7,924 bases of DNA from an uncultured Myxococcales bacterium (GTDB taxonomy: Bacteria > Myxococcota > UBA727 > VGSZ01), in NCBI GenBank assembly GCA_903952805.1, contig CAJBHN010000971.1:1-7924 (forward strand), in the 5' to 3' direction. The translations under genes were made by a program, and so were the position numbers. Below are positions 1-6,632 of this stretch, piece after piece. Positions within the stretch are counted from its first letter, which is position 1, and each line of letters starts with the position of its first letter. The notes under the pieces are model-generated. The model did not search any database. It saw nothing but the letters and a program-made list of their open reading frames with translations, and was not told where the DNA came from.

Positions 1-36
1 TCCTGTCGTGGGGGTGAACGGGCGTGGTGGTGACGG

Positions 37-1116
37 TCAGCGGGTGCGGGCGTCGACAGCGGCGGCGTCGCCGACCACGCCGGCGTAGAAGGCGCCAACG
101 CTGGTGCCGTTGACGACGGCGGTGCCGAGGTCGGTGTCGTAGACAAAGACGTGCTGGTCGCTGTCGATTTCAAAGACGTCGACGTTGGCCTTGTTTTCGT
201 GCTCGTCGAAGAAGGCGTCGACGCTGGAGGCCCACGCTTCGCGCGGAAGCTGCACGCCGCTGGGCGAGAAGTACTGGCGCAGGGTGGTGTCGCCGAGGCT
301 CTGCGTCAGGCCGAAGCGGACCTCGGGCAGGGCGTCGATGGCGTGGAGCCACTGGTCGTTGGCGGTGCCGCAGCCCTCGCACAAGATCGGGTTCCAGGCG
401 AGGTTCTGGGCCCGCACGCCGGCGTCGGCGCCGGGGAAGGGGGCCAGCGGAATCGATGAGTCCATGATCGCCGCCAGCGACGTCGTGGCCGGCAGCAGCC
501 GGCGCAGCCCCTCGACGTGGTAGGCGACGCCGTAGCCGCCGGCCGAGGTGCCCGCGAGCACGACCTCGTTGACGTCGGGGAAGGTCGCCAGGATGCGCGG
601 CAGCATCAGCGCGAGGTTGTTGGCGCCGACGTGGGCGACGCCCCAGGGCGTTTCGGCCCGGGTCCCCGCGTGCACGTCGCCGGTGCAATAGGGCACGTAG
701 GCGAATGAGTCGGTGGTGAAGGGGTTGTCGGCGTCGGTGCGCGAAAAAATGCCGACGGCGAGGGACTCGATCTGGCCGATCACACTTTGGGGAATGCCGG
801 TGTCGGTGAAGAACGCGAAGCCGTTGCTGCAGGTGAAGTCATCCCAGCAGGCGCCGCCCCCCTCGAGGTAGATGACGAGCCGACTCGAGGTGCCGCGGTT
901 GGTGCCGACGCCGACGGGGTCGCCGTTGCCGCAGGTGGCGCCGTCGACGACGGTGTACTGCCACGCCGCGTCCTCGACGGGCAGGGCCTCGGCGGCGGGC
1001 TCGCCTTCGCCCTCGCCCTCGCCTTCGCCCTCGCCCTCAGCACCGGCGGGAGGGGGGCAGGCCGACAACACCCGCACGAGCACGATGGTGAGGACGGCGA
1101 TGCCGGGGCGCTTCAT
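37..1116 (-). CDS. Pectinacetylesterase/Notum-family lipoprotein (predicted carboxylesterase)
   Basis: Predicted serine carboxylesterase of the pectinacetylesterase (PAE)/Notum family, 359 aa from the start at 1116. Residues 1-20 form a lipoprotein signal peptide: basic MKR start, hydrophobic core, and lipobox LSAC with Cys20 as lipidation site. Six Glu-Gly repeats (about 27-38) follow as a spacer, so the enzyme is probably tethered to a membrane and exported. Family marks are LEGGGACWD near 84-92 and the nucleophile elbow GTSAGG with Ser191. By position, Asp276 (in SLGD) and His322 (in SDQH) are the likely other triad members. Six further Cys (62, 90, 96, 144, 246, 249) fit the disulfide-rich family. 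In-frame ATGs at 1125 and 1134 are alternative starts; none has a clear Shine-Dalgarno. 1116 was chosen because it gives the most typical signal peptide. The gene lies 70 bases downstream of uvrD on the same strand; a functional link is not evident. Substrate unknown: family members deacetylate pectin or deacylate lipidated protein. Confidence 0.82.
   Translation of the reverse strand: MKRPGIAVLTIVLVRVLSACPPPAGAEGEGEGEGEGEGEPAAEALPVEDAAWQYTVVDGATCGNGDPVGVGTNRGTSSRLVIYLEGGGACWDDFTCSNGFAFFTDTGIPQSVIGQIESLAVGIFSRTDADNPFTTDSFAYVPYCTGDVHAGTRAETPWGVAHVGANNLALMLPRILATFPDVNEVVLAGTSAGGYGVAYHVEGLRRLLPATTSLAAIMDSSIPLAPFPGADAGVRAQNLAWNPILCEGCGTANDQWLHAIDALPEVRFGLTQSLGDTTLRQYFSPSGVQLPREAWASSVDAFFDEHENKANVDVFEIDSDQHVFVYDTDLGTAVVNGTSVGAFYAGVVGDAAAVDARTR
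1000..1038 (-). repeat. Hexanucleotide repeat encoding a Glu-Gly linker
   Basis: On the plus strand, near-identical hexamers TCGCCT/TCGCCC are repeated in tandem. On the coding strand they encode (Glu-Gly)x6-Glu directly after the lipidated Cys region of the esterase lipoprotein. The unit is a multiple of three, so gain or loss of copies would change linker length without shifting frame. Such acidic-glycine spacers after the lipobox are, from general knowledge, common in myxobacterial-type lipoproteins. Confidence 0.85.
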
Positions 1117-1186
1117 CGACAACATGGGCTGCATGGATCTGGTGTGCAGCCCCGGCGCCAAAAAAGAAACGGGGACCAAACAGCGG

Positions 1187-3757
1187 TCAGCAGGCGCCGA
1201 GGAAGCGGGAGGCGATGACCCGCGGGCCCCGCTCGCCGTCAAAGCGCACCAGCACCGTCGCCATGCGTCCACCACCGCGCTGCCCGACCACGGTGCCCTC
1301 GCCAAAGAGCCGATGCTGGACCCGGGCGCCGGCGCTGAACGAGGGGTCGTCGCCGTTGTCGGCGCCAGGACCGATGGCGTCGATGGTGGTCGCGCGCGGC
1401 GGCGAGGCCGCTGAGGTCGGCGACGTTGGCACGCCCAACACGAAGCGACGGCCCGCCGGCCGGGCCCCCTCGGTCGGCTCGACGGCGGTCCGCGGGGGGG
1501 CGCCCGAGGTGACCTCGAGCTGGTCATGGACCTCAGCGCTGGCGGGGGCGCCGCCGGGCTCGGTCATCACCAGCCGCGTGCGCGATGCTTTGGGGGCCGG
1601 GGCGTCGTCGAAGGCGTCATCGTCGTAGACCACCCGCGGGCTGCCATCGCCGACGTCGTCGCTGGGCCGCTTGGGAGCGTGGCGGCGATGCCATTGTTCC
1701 AGCAGGGTCTCGCGCTGGTCGTAGCTGGAGTTCTGCCGTCGTCGGGGCAGGTCTCCCTCGAGCACCGCCGTCGGAATCTCAAACAGGAAGCGCGATGGAT
1801 CGCGCTGCTTGAGCACGCCGTTGACCATGCGCTGGGCCGCCCACGACATCACCAGCCGGCTGCGGGCCCGGGTGATGCCGACGTAGGCCAGGCGTCGCTC
1901 TTCCTCCAGGCCCGAGGTGTCGGCGTCGTCGAGGATGGCGCGACTGTGGGGGAAGCCGTGCTCCTCGAGGCCCGCCATGAAGACCACCTCGAACTCCAGA
2001 CCCTTGCACGCATGCAGGGTCATCAACGTGACCTGGCCGCGGTTGTTGCCCTCGTCGACGGGGGCGTCGTCGGCGCTGCCCAGCAGGCTGGCGCTCTCGA
2101 GGAAGGCCTCGATGTCGGCGACGTCGCCGGCGCGCCGCGCGGTCTCCTCAAACGCCGCGGCGGCGTTGACGAGCTCCATCAGGTTTTCCTGGCGACCCTC
2201 GGCTTCGATGCCTCCTTCGGCCTCCAGCCGGTCGGCCACCCCTGATACCTGCACCGCGAGCGCGACGGCGTCCTTGGCGCCGAGCGACGACGACGCCACA
2301 AACAGGCCCGGCTGGGGATCGGGGCGTTGGGGGCGGCCGATCTTCTGGGCCAGCTCATCGAGCTGGGCGATGATCCCCTGCACTTTCTTTTGCGCCGAGG
2401 CGTTGAGCCCGGCCTCCTTCAGCACGAGGGGGTCGGCCATCGCCACAAACAGAGGCCGCCCCTTCTGGCGGGCGATGACCTCAATCTTGGCCATGCTGGT
2501 GCTGCCCACGCCGCGGGGCACCGCGGCCATGAAGCGCAGGCCGTCGACGTCGCTTTGGCGGTTGAGGGCCACCCGCAACGTGGCCAGCACGTCTTTGATC
2601 TCCTTGCGATCATAGAATCGCACCCCGCCGACGATGCGATAGGGCAGCCGGTGTCGGCGCAGCTCGTCTTCAATGACGCGCGATGCCCCGTTGGTCCGGT
2701 AGAGCACCGCGATCTCATCGAGGTGCACGCCGGCGGCAATATGCTCGACGATGTACATGACGATGCGGCGGGCTTCGTCGAGGTCGTTGGCGTTCTTCAG
2801 CACCCGCACCAGCCGACCACGATCGCTCCCGCCATCACGGCGGGCCGGCACCAACACCTTGCCGAGGCGGACCTCGTTTTTGGCGATGACGCCGTTGGCG
2901 GCCTCGAGGATGGCAGGGGTGCTGCGGTAATTCTCCTCGAGCTTCACCAGCCGGGCGCCGGGCAGGGCATGCAGGAACTTCTGCAGATTGTCGGCGGACG
3001 CGCCGCGCCAACCGTAGATGGCCTGGTCATCGTCGCCGACGACGGCGCAGCTGTCGGCACCGCGGGCCAGGGCCAACACGATGTCGGCCTGCACCTGGTT
3101 CACGTCCTGGTACTCGTCGGCCAACACATGGCGAACCTTGCGGGTGATGACGCCGTGGTCGGGCCCCGTGACCAGCTGTCGCAGTTTTACGAGCAGGCCG
3201 CCGAAGTCCAGGGCCCGGCTCTCGCCCAGCTTCTCGACGTAGCGGGTGTAGGCCTTGATGGCGGTGTCGAAGTACAGTTCCGAGCCTTTGGGGACATCGG
3301 CGGGCGTCAGACCCGCGCTCTGCCAGCTGTCGATCATGCGGGCCACGGGGCCCGTCAGGTCCTTGCTCTGGTCGAGGTCGCCGGTGATGATGCGCTGCAA
3401 CAGTCGCTCGGCGTCGTCGGCGTCGTAGATGACGAAGCTGGGGTCGACGTCGACGAGGCGACCAAAGCGCCGCAACAGCCGCGCCGCCAGCCCGTGGAAG
3501 GTCCCCAATTGGACTCGCGAGCCACGGCCGGGCACCAGGCCCTCGACGCGATGTCGCATCTCGCCAGCGGCCTTGTTGGTGAAGGTGACGCCCAGGATGC
3601 TTTCGGCGGCCACCCGGTGCTCCGTCATCAGCCAGGCGATGCGATGGGTGATGACGCGGGTCTTGCCCGAGCCTGCACCCGCCAGAATGCACACCGGCGC
3701 CGACAACAGCGTGGCGGCTTCGTATTGGGGGGGCGACAGCAGCGCTTGGAGGTCCAC
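1187..3757 (-). CDS. uvrD: UvrD/PcrA-type superfamily 1A DNA helicase
   Basis: ATP-dependent 3'-5' DNA helicase acting in nucleotide excision repair, mismatch repair and clearing of replication/transcription conflicts; 856 aa, cytoplasmic. The full SF1A motif set is visible: Q-motif region LSPPQYEA (7-14), Walker A AGAGSGKT (26-33), Ia VTFTNKAAGEM (57-67), Walker B DEYQD (214-218), motif III VGDDDQAIYGWRG (240-252), motif IV NYRST (276-280), motif V around TLHACKGLEFE (580-590) and motif VI RRLAYVGITRAR (621-632). The last ~50 residues (GARVQHRLFGEGTVV...) look like the C-terminal Tudor-like RNA-polymerase-binding domain of PcrA/UvrD. Between motif VI and that domain lies a long polar, Pro/Asp-rich linker (about 660-805), making the protein roughly 100 aa longer than typical UvrD. 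The start is GTG at 3757, fixed by an in-frame TAG at 3767-3769 and no other start before Walker A. There is no good Shine-Dalgarno. A LexA-type box lies 32 bases upstream. UvrD versus PcrA naming is arbitrary here. Confidence 0.96.
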   Translation of the reverse strand: MDLQALLSPPQYEAATLLSAPVCILAGAGSGKTRVITHRIAWLMTEHRVAAESILGVTFTNKAAGEMRHRVEGLVPGRGSRVQLGTFHGLAARLLRRFGRLVDVDPSFVIYDADDAERLLQRIITGDLDQSKDLTGPVARMIDSWQSAGLTPADVPKGSELYFDTAIKAYTRYVEKLGESRALDFGGLLVKLRQLVTGPDHGVITRKVRHVLADEYQDVNQVQADIVLALARGADSCAVVGDDDQAIYGWRGASADNLQKFLHALPGARLVKLEENYRSTPAILEAANGVIAKNEVRLGKVLVPARRDGGSDRGRLVRVLKNANDLDEARRIVMYIVEHIAAGVHLDEIAVLYRTNGASRVIEDELRRHRLPYRIVGGVRFYDRKEIKDVLATLRVALNRQSDVDGLRFMAAVPRGVGSTSMAKIEVIARQKGRPLFVAMADPLVLKEAGLNASAQKKVQGIIAQLDELAQKIGRPQRPDPQPGLFVASSSLGAKDAVALAVQVSGVADRLEAEGGIEAEGRQENLMELVNAAAAFEETARRAGDVADIEAFLESASLLGSADDAPVDEGNNRGQVTLMTLHACKGLEFEVVFMAGLEEHGFPHSRAILDDADTSGLEEERRLAYVGITRARSRLVMSWAAQRMVNGVLKQRDPSRFLFEIPTAVLEGDLPRRRQNSSYDQRETLLEQWHRRHAPKRPSDDVGDGSPRVVYDDDAFDDAPAPKASRTRLVMTEPGGAPASAEVHDQLEVTSGAPPRTAVEPTEGARPAGRRFVLGVPTSPTSAASPPRATTIDAIGPGADNGDDPSFSAGARVQHRLFGEGTVVGQRGGGRMATVLVRFDGERGPRVIASRFLGAC

Positions 3758-3763
3758 CTCGAC

Positions 3764-3769
3764 GCTCTA
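3764..3769 (-). promoter_or_regulatory. Candidate uvrD -10 element (TAGAGC), near-leaderless
   Basis: Read on the minus strand, TAGAGC ends six bases before the uvrD GTG. It matches a TAnnnT-type -10 except for the last base. A 17-base spacer upstream would put the -35 at TTCCAT (3787-3792), a weak 3/6 match to TTGACA that overlaps the LexA-like palindrome. Transcription starting about seven bases downstream would begin at or next to the GTG, which fits the lack of a Shine-Dalgarno. This is pattern reading only. Confidence 0.35.
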
Positions 3770-3774
3770 GCGTC

Positions 3775-3787
3775 TCCCGGGCCGGGA
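3775..3787. repeat. Inverted repeat TCCCGG-g-CCGGGA upstream of uvrD
   Basis: A perfect 6-bp inverted repeat with one central base lies between the candidate -10 of uvrD and the LexA-like box, in what would be the promoter spacer. It could be a second operator, but GC-rich palindromes of this size arise by chance in such DNA. Confidence 0.3.
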
Positions 3788-3789
3788 TG

Positions 3790-3801
3790 GAACAGGTGTT
3801 C
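3790..3801. promoter_or_regulatory. Candidate LexA/SOS box (GAACAGGTGTTC)
   Basis: The palindrome GAAC-AGGT-GTTC matches the core of the Gram-positive/actinobacterial LexA box (GAAC-RNRY-GTTC) exactly; only the outermost flanking C positions of the longer consensus differ. The right half extended to GTTCAG also resembles the half-site remembered for Myxococcus LexA. It lies 32 bases upstream of the uvrD GTG, overlapping the likely -35, which is a classical repressor position. uvrD is an SOS gene in several bacteria. It is also 63 bases upstream of the divergent kinase-like gene, so it might affect both directions. Confidence 0.6.
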
Positions 3802-3847
3802 AGATGGTGCTCCCGGGGCGAGGGCACCCGCGAGCTGGCGCCCATGC

Positions 3848-3856
3848 TGCTAGAGT
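3848..3856 (+). promoter_or_regulatory. Candidate extended -10 promoter (TGCTAGAGT) for the kinase-like gene
   Basis: TG-C-TAGAGT matches the extended -10 pattern TGnTAnnnT. The hexamer ends eight bases before the ATG at 3865, and no Shine-Dalgarno lies between them. No convincing -35 is visible, which an extended -10 can tolerate. The expected start point at about 3863-3865 would give a leaderless or nearly leaderless mRNA. A related hexamer (TAGAGC) sits at nearly the same distance from the divergent uvrD start. Confidence 0.45.
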
Positions 3857-3864
3857 AGACTTGG

Positions 3865-6558
3865 ATGACGATGATGACGACGACGACGACGACGACGGCG
3901 GCGACAACGACGGCGACGCCTTCCCCAGGCGATCCTGTGTTCGAGGCCGAGGTGGGGCGGCTGCTGGCCGCTGGTGAGCACGCCGTCGCCGCTGCGGCCA
4001 TGCGTCATCATGGTCAGGACGCGCGCGCCGCCGTGATTTACGAGTCCCTGTTTGAATACGCCGCCGCCCTGCAATGCTTCGAGGCCGCTGGTGACCTCGT
4101 GGCGGCGGTGCGGGTCGCCATCGCGATGGGCGACATGTCCGCCCTGCATCGGCTGGTCGGCGCCGCGATTGCCAGGGGCCAGGGCGATGCCTTGATTGGC
4201 GCTCTGCGGCGGGCGGGGCGCTTTGTCGAGGTCGGCCGCGTCTACGTGGCCCGTGGCGAGCCCGTCGCTGCGGCTCAGGCCTTCGAGCAGGGCGAGGCCT
4301 GGTCGGACGCCGCCCGTTGCCATGAGGACCTCGGGCAGATGCGCGAAGCGGGTCTGTTGTTGGAGCGCTGGCTGGAGCGCCATCCCGAAGACGACGGCGC
4401 CGCCGTGCGTTTGGGGCGCATCCTCGCGCGCTTTGGTCGCCACGACGACGCCATCGCGCTGTTGCAGCGGGCAGGTCGAACGGGTGGCGATCGTGACCTG
4501 GTCTATTGCCGCGCAGCGCCGACAATGGCGCTGGCGTTCACAGCCCTGGGGTACGACATGGCCGCCAGCGCGGTCGTGGCCGCCTGGCGCGGTCATTACG
4601 ACGGCGCTGCGAGCCGACTCCTCGCCGACAGCGCCGAGCTTCGAAGCCTGGAAGTGCCGCCGGCGACCCTGCAGGCTCTGTTGTCGTCGGCGCGGGCCGC
4701 CGTGTTTTCGGCGGTGCAAGAGACCAGGCAGCACGCGCATGGCTCCCAGCCGCCGCGCTCGTCGCCACCGGGGCCTGTGGCTTCTCCAACGCCAGCGGCT
4801 GGCTTGGACGACCTGTTTGGGGCGGAAGCGCCGGTGGGTGTCTCTGGGGCCGACCGCGTGCCACGCCACGGTCAGCGTGACGACGACGATGACGGCGCTG
4901 ACGACGAACGACGTCTGCTGCTGAATGGGCGGTATCTGCTGGGCGAACCCCTGGGTGGTGGTGGCGTGGGTCAGGTCTTTCGCGCCTACGATGCGTTTTC
5001 CGACCGGGCGGTGGCGGTGAAGATTTTCGGGGCCCAGGCGTTGAGCTCGGAGGCCGTGACGTCATGGGCCCGCGAGGTGCGGGCGGCGGCCAGCCTGTCG
5101 CACCCGGCGCTGGTCAAGCTCGTGGAACTCAACATGTCCCAGGGCTTCGTCGTCACCGAACTCCACGGGGAGGACGATGGCGCCGTGCTGCTTGAAGATC
5201 GCCTGCGGGGTGGGGGCGACGGTGGCTGGTTGCTGCCCACCGTCGTCGCCATGCTGGATGCCTTGTCGGCCTGCCACCGCACGGGTTTGGTCCACGGCGG
5301 GCTCAAGCCCAGAAACGTGTTCGTGGTGCAGGGGGGCGTCAAGCTCCTCGACACCGGTGCTCATCGTCTGCTGTCGTTGCGGGCCACCGAAACGGGTGGA
5401 TTGGCTTCAGTGTGGCCGTATTTGTCCCCCGAGTTGCTGTTTGGTGCCCCCGCCGACGTCGACGGCGACCTCTACGCCACCGCCGCGATGGCGTATCGGG
5501 CCCTGGTGGGGGTGCCGCCGTTCGCCGCTGCCACGGCCGATCGGCGGGCGCCACCGCTCCGCGCCGACGTGGTCCGCCCCGACGTGCCCCGGGCGTGGGC
5601 TGATTTTCTCGAGAGGGCGCTCAACCCCGATCGTGCCCAACGCTTTGAGGACGCCGAGCATATGCGCCAGGCCCTGCCTCGGACGTCACCCACGACGCTG
5701 CCGCGCGCGGTGCCGGTGGGAGCCAGTGGCGTCAACGGCAGCGACGTCGTTGCTGGCGCCAGCGTTGGCGGTGACCGGTATGTGAAGGGGGCCCTGGTGG
5801 AGCGCAGCGGTCCCGTGCGGACCTATGAGGCCACCGATGCGCTGGTGGCCCGTCCGGTGTGGCTGGTCGAGGTCGACGTTGCTCCCGCCGCCGCCGCCGC
5901 CGCCGCAGCAGCAGCTGCTGCTGACGACGCTGACGATGCCAACAACGCTGACGACGACAATCCTTTGGCGGGTTTCATGGACGCCGCGCGCTTGTGGCGC
6001 GGGGTACAGCCCGTCTACGACATCGTGGTCGACGAGCGGGGCCGGGTCAGGCAGGTGGTCCTCGCCAGAAACGCCGCCCGCCGCACGGCCGACCTCGCCG
6101 AGTTGCGTCGGGTGCCCCAGGGGCTCAGCCGCGATCTGACCGCCATCGCTGAGGCGCTGATGGCGCTGCACAAGGCTGGCGTCGCCGTCGGCGGCTTCGA
6201 CACCGCCCGCGCGATGGGCCCCGTTGGCCCGCGACTCCGGCTGGCTCCCGCCCCCCTGCTCGTCAAGGCCACTGCAGCGGCCATCGCGGCCGACTGGGAC
6301 AGCTTTGGTGAGCTCGTTGCAGCCGTCTTTGGCGCCCCCGATGACGACACCCTCGACGCCCGCGGCCGGCTGTTGGCGGCGTTGCACAACGGCCGCTTCT
6401 TGGAGCGCAACGACCTCGAGGCCCTGGCCCGTGAACGGGACGCGCCCTGGCCTCGCTTTTTGGAGCAAGTCGGTGATCAGTTGGTGCGCGGCGCCCAGGG
6501 CCGCACGGTTGCCAAATTGGTGGCGTCGGTCGTGTACGGACGTGAGACAGGTAGGTAA
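3865..6558 (+). CDS. Helical-repeat protein with two tandem kinase-like (pseudokinase) domains
   Basis: 897 aa, soluble, no signal peptide or membrane segment seen. Residues 1-24 are a Thr-rich low-complexity start. About 25-210 are Ala-rich helical repeats resembling TPR-type units (A-A-FEQGEAWSDAARCHEDLG and similar). A Pro-rich linker and an acidic run (D339-E348) follow. Kinase-like domain 1 (about 356-610) has an intact glycine loop G364-x-G366-xx-G369, VAVK Lys386 and probable helix-C Glu404. The catalytic loop reads H477-G478-G479-L-K481-P-R-N484, so the HRD aspartate is missing; DFG is D496-T-G498; SPE is at 521-523. Domain 2 (about 638-897) starts RYVKGALVERSGPVRTYEA, with the glycine loop lost, Val668 at the Lys position, V775-G776-G777 at the HRD position and no DFG. 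This suggests a scaffold or ATP-sensing pseudokinase rather than an active kinase. ATG 3865 was chosen for the adjacent -10-like element; GTG at about 3937 is an alternative. The next gene, grpE, starts 74 bases downstream on the same strand. Partner and role unknown. Confidence 0.85.
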   Translation: MTMMTTTTTTTAATTTATPSPGDPVFEAEVGRLLAAGEHAVAAAAMRHHGQDARAAVIYESLFEYAAALQCFEAAGDLVAAVRVAIAMGDMSALHRLVGAAIARGQGDALIGALRRAGRFVEVGRVYVARGEPVAAAQAFEQGEAWSDAARCHEDLGQMREAGLLLERWLERHPEDDGAAVRLGRILARFGRHDDAIALLQRAGRTGGDRDLVYCRAAPTMALAFTALGYDMAASAVVAAWRGHYDGAASRLLADSAELRSLEVPPATLQALLSSARAAVFSAVQETRQHAHGSQPPRSSPPGPVASPTPAAGLDDLFGAEAPVGVSGADRVPRHGQRDDDDDGADDERRLLLNGRYLLGEPLGGGGVGQVFRAYDAFSDRAVAVKIFGAQALSSEAVTSWAREVRAAASLSHPALVKLVELNMSQGFVVTELHGEDDGAVLLEDRLRGGGDGGWLLPTVVAMLDALSACHRTGLVHGGLKPRNVFVVQGGVKLLDTGAHRLLSLRATETGGLASVWPYLSPELLFGAPADVDGDLYATAAMAYRALVGVPPFAAATADRRAPPLRADVVRPDVPRAWADFLERALNPDRAQRFEDAEHMRQALPRTSPTTLPRAVPVGASGVNGSDVVAGASVGGDRYVKGALVERSGPVRTYEATDALVARPVWLVEVDVAPAAAAAAAAAAAADDADDANNADDDNPLAGFMDAARLWRGVQPVYDIVVDERGRVRQVVLARNAARRTADLAELRRVPQGLSRDLTAIAEALMALHKAGVAVGGFDTARAMGPVGPRLRLAPAPLLVKATAAAIAADWDSFGELVAAVFGAPDDDTLDARGRLLAALHNGRFLERNDLEALARERDAPWPRFLEQVGDQLVRGAQGRTVAKLVASVVYGRETGR
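3877..3897 (+). repeat. (ACG)7 microsatellite encoding poly-Thr
   Basis: Seven tandem ACG codons follow the ATG-ACG-ATG-ATG start of the kinase-like gene, and related ACG/ACA/GCG codons continue to about 3918. The result is a start reading M-T-M-M followed by a Thr/Ala run. A trinucleotide tract preserves the frame when copies change. It may be an expanded, non-conserved N-terminus, or, if translation really begins later, a 5' leader. Confidence 0.85.
5887..5922 (+). repeat. Block triplet repeat (GCC)6(GCA)3(GCT)3 encoding 12 Ala
   Basis: Twelve consecutive Ala codons occur in three homogeneous blocks inside the second kinase-like domain, followed by an Asp/Asn-rich stretch (DDADDANNADDD). 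The GCA and GCT blocks create an exact 18-bp palindrome, (CAG)3(CTG)3, at 5906-5923. The Ala-Asp insert sits where a loop after the N-lobe strand would be expected, so it is probably a flexible insertion. Confidence 0.9.
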
Positions 6559-6632
6559 ATGTGGGCGGTCTCGGGCCGACACACCAAAGCATCGTTGCGA
6601 TGGGGCCTGAAGATAGGGCAAGGTGCTTCGCC

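Noticed and set aside
1160..1188. Possible terminator after uvrD: GACC/GGTC stem followed on the minus strand by a T-rich run
   Set aside because: The stem is only four base pairs, overlaps the stop codon and is separated from the T-run by several bases; not convincing as an intrinsic terminator.
1117..1527. N-terminal extension of the esterase frame into uvrD
   Set aside because: The extension overlaps the uvrD 3' end, is Arg/Pro/Ser-rich, and would bury the lipoprotein signal peptide inside the protein.
3806..3828. Inverted repeat GGTGC...GCACC in the divergent region
   Set aside because: Five-base arms around a GC-rich loop are expected by chance here and do not line up with either candidate promoter.
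2327..3853. 508-codon open frame antisense to uvrD
   Set aside because: It lies wholly opposite a gene with every helicase motif, its product is a His/Gly/Ala/Asp-rich string without recognisable domains, and high-GC codon bias produces such mirror frames routinely.
4861..4911. Asp-rich run as a calcium-binding repeat
   Set aside because: The run is simple low-complexity GAC/GAT triplets without the glycine spacing of RTX or EF-hand loops; treated as a flexible linker.
6544..6572. GAGAC...GTCTC inverted repeat at the end of the kinase-like gene
   Set aside because: Short stem with a 19-base loop, no T-tract; no support for a terminator.
5686..6621. 311-codon open frame antisense to the kinase-like gene (similar ones at 3850-4869 and 3027-4001)
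   Set aside because: No domain recognisable, no ribosome binding site of note, and the plus strand encodes identifiable kinase motifs through the same bases.
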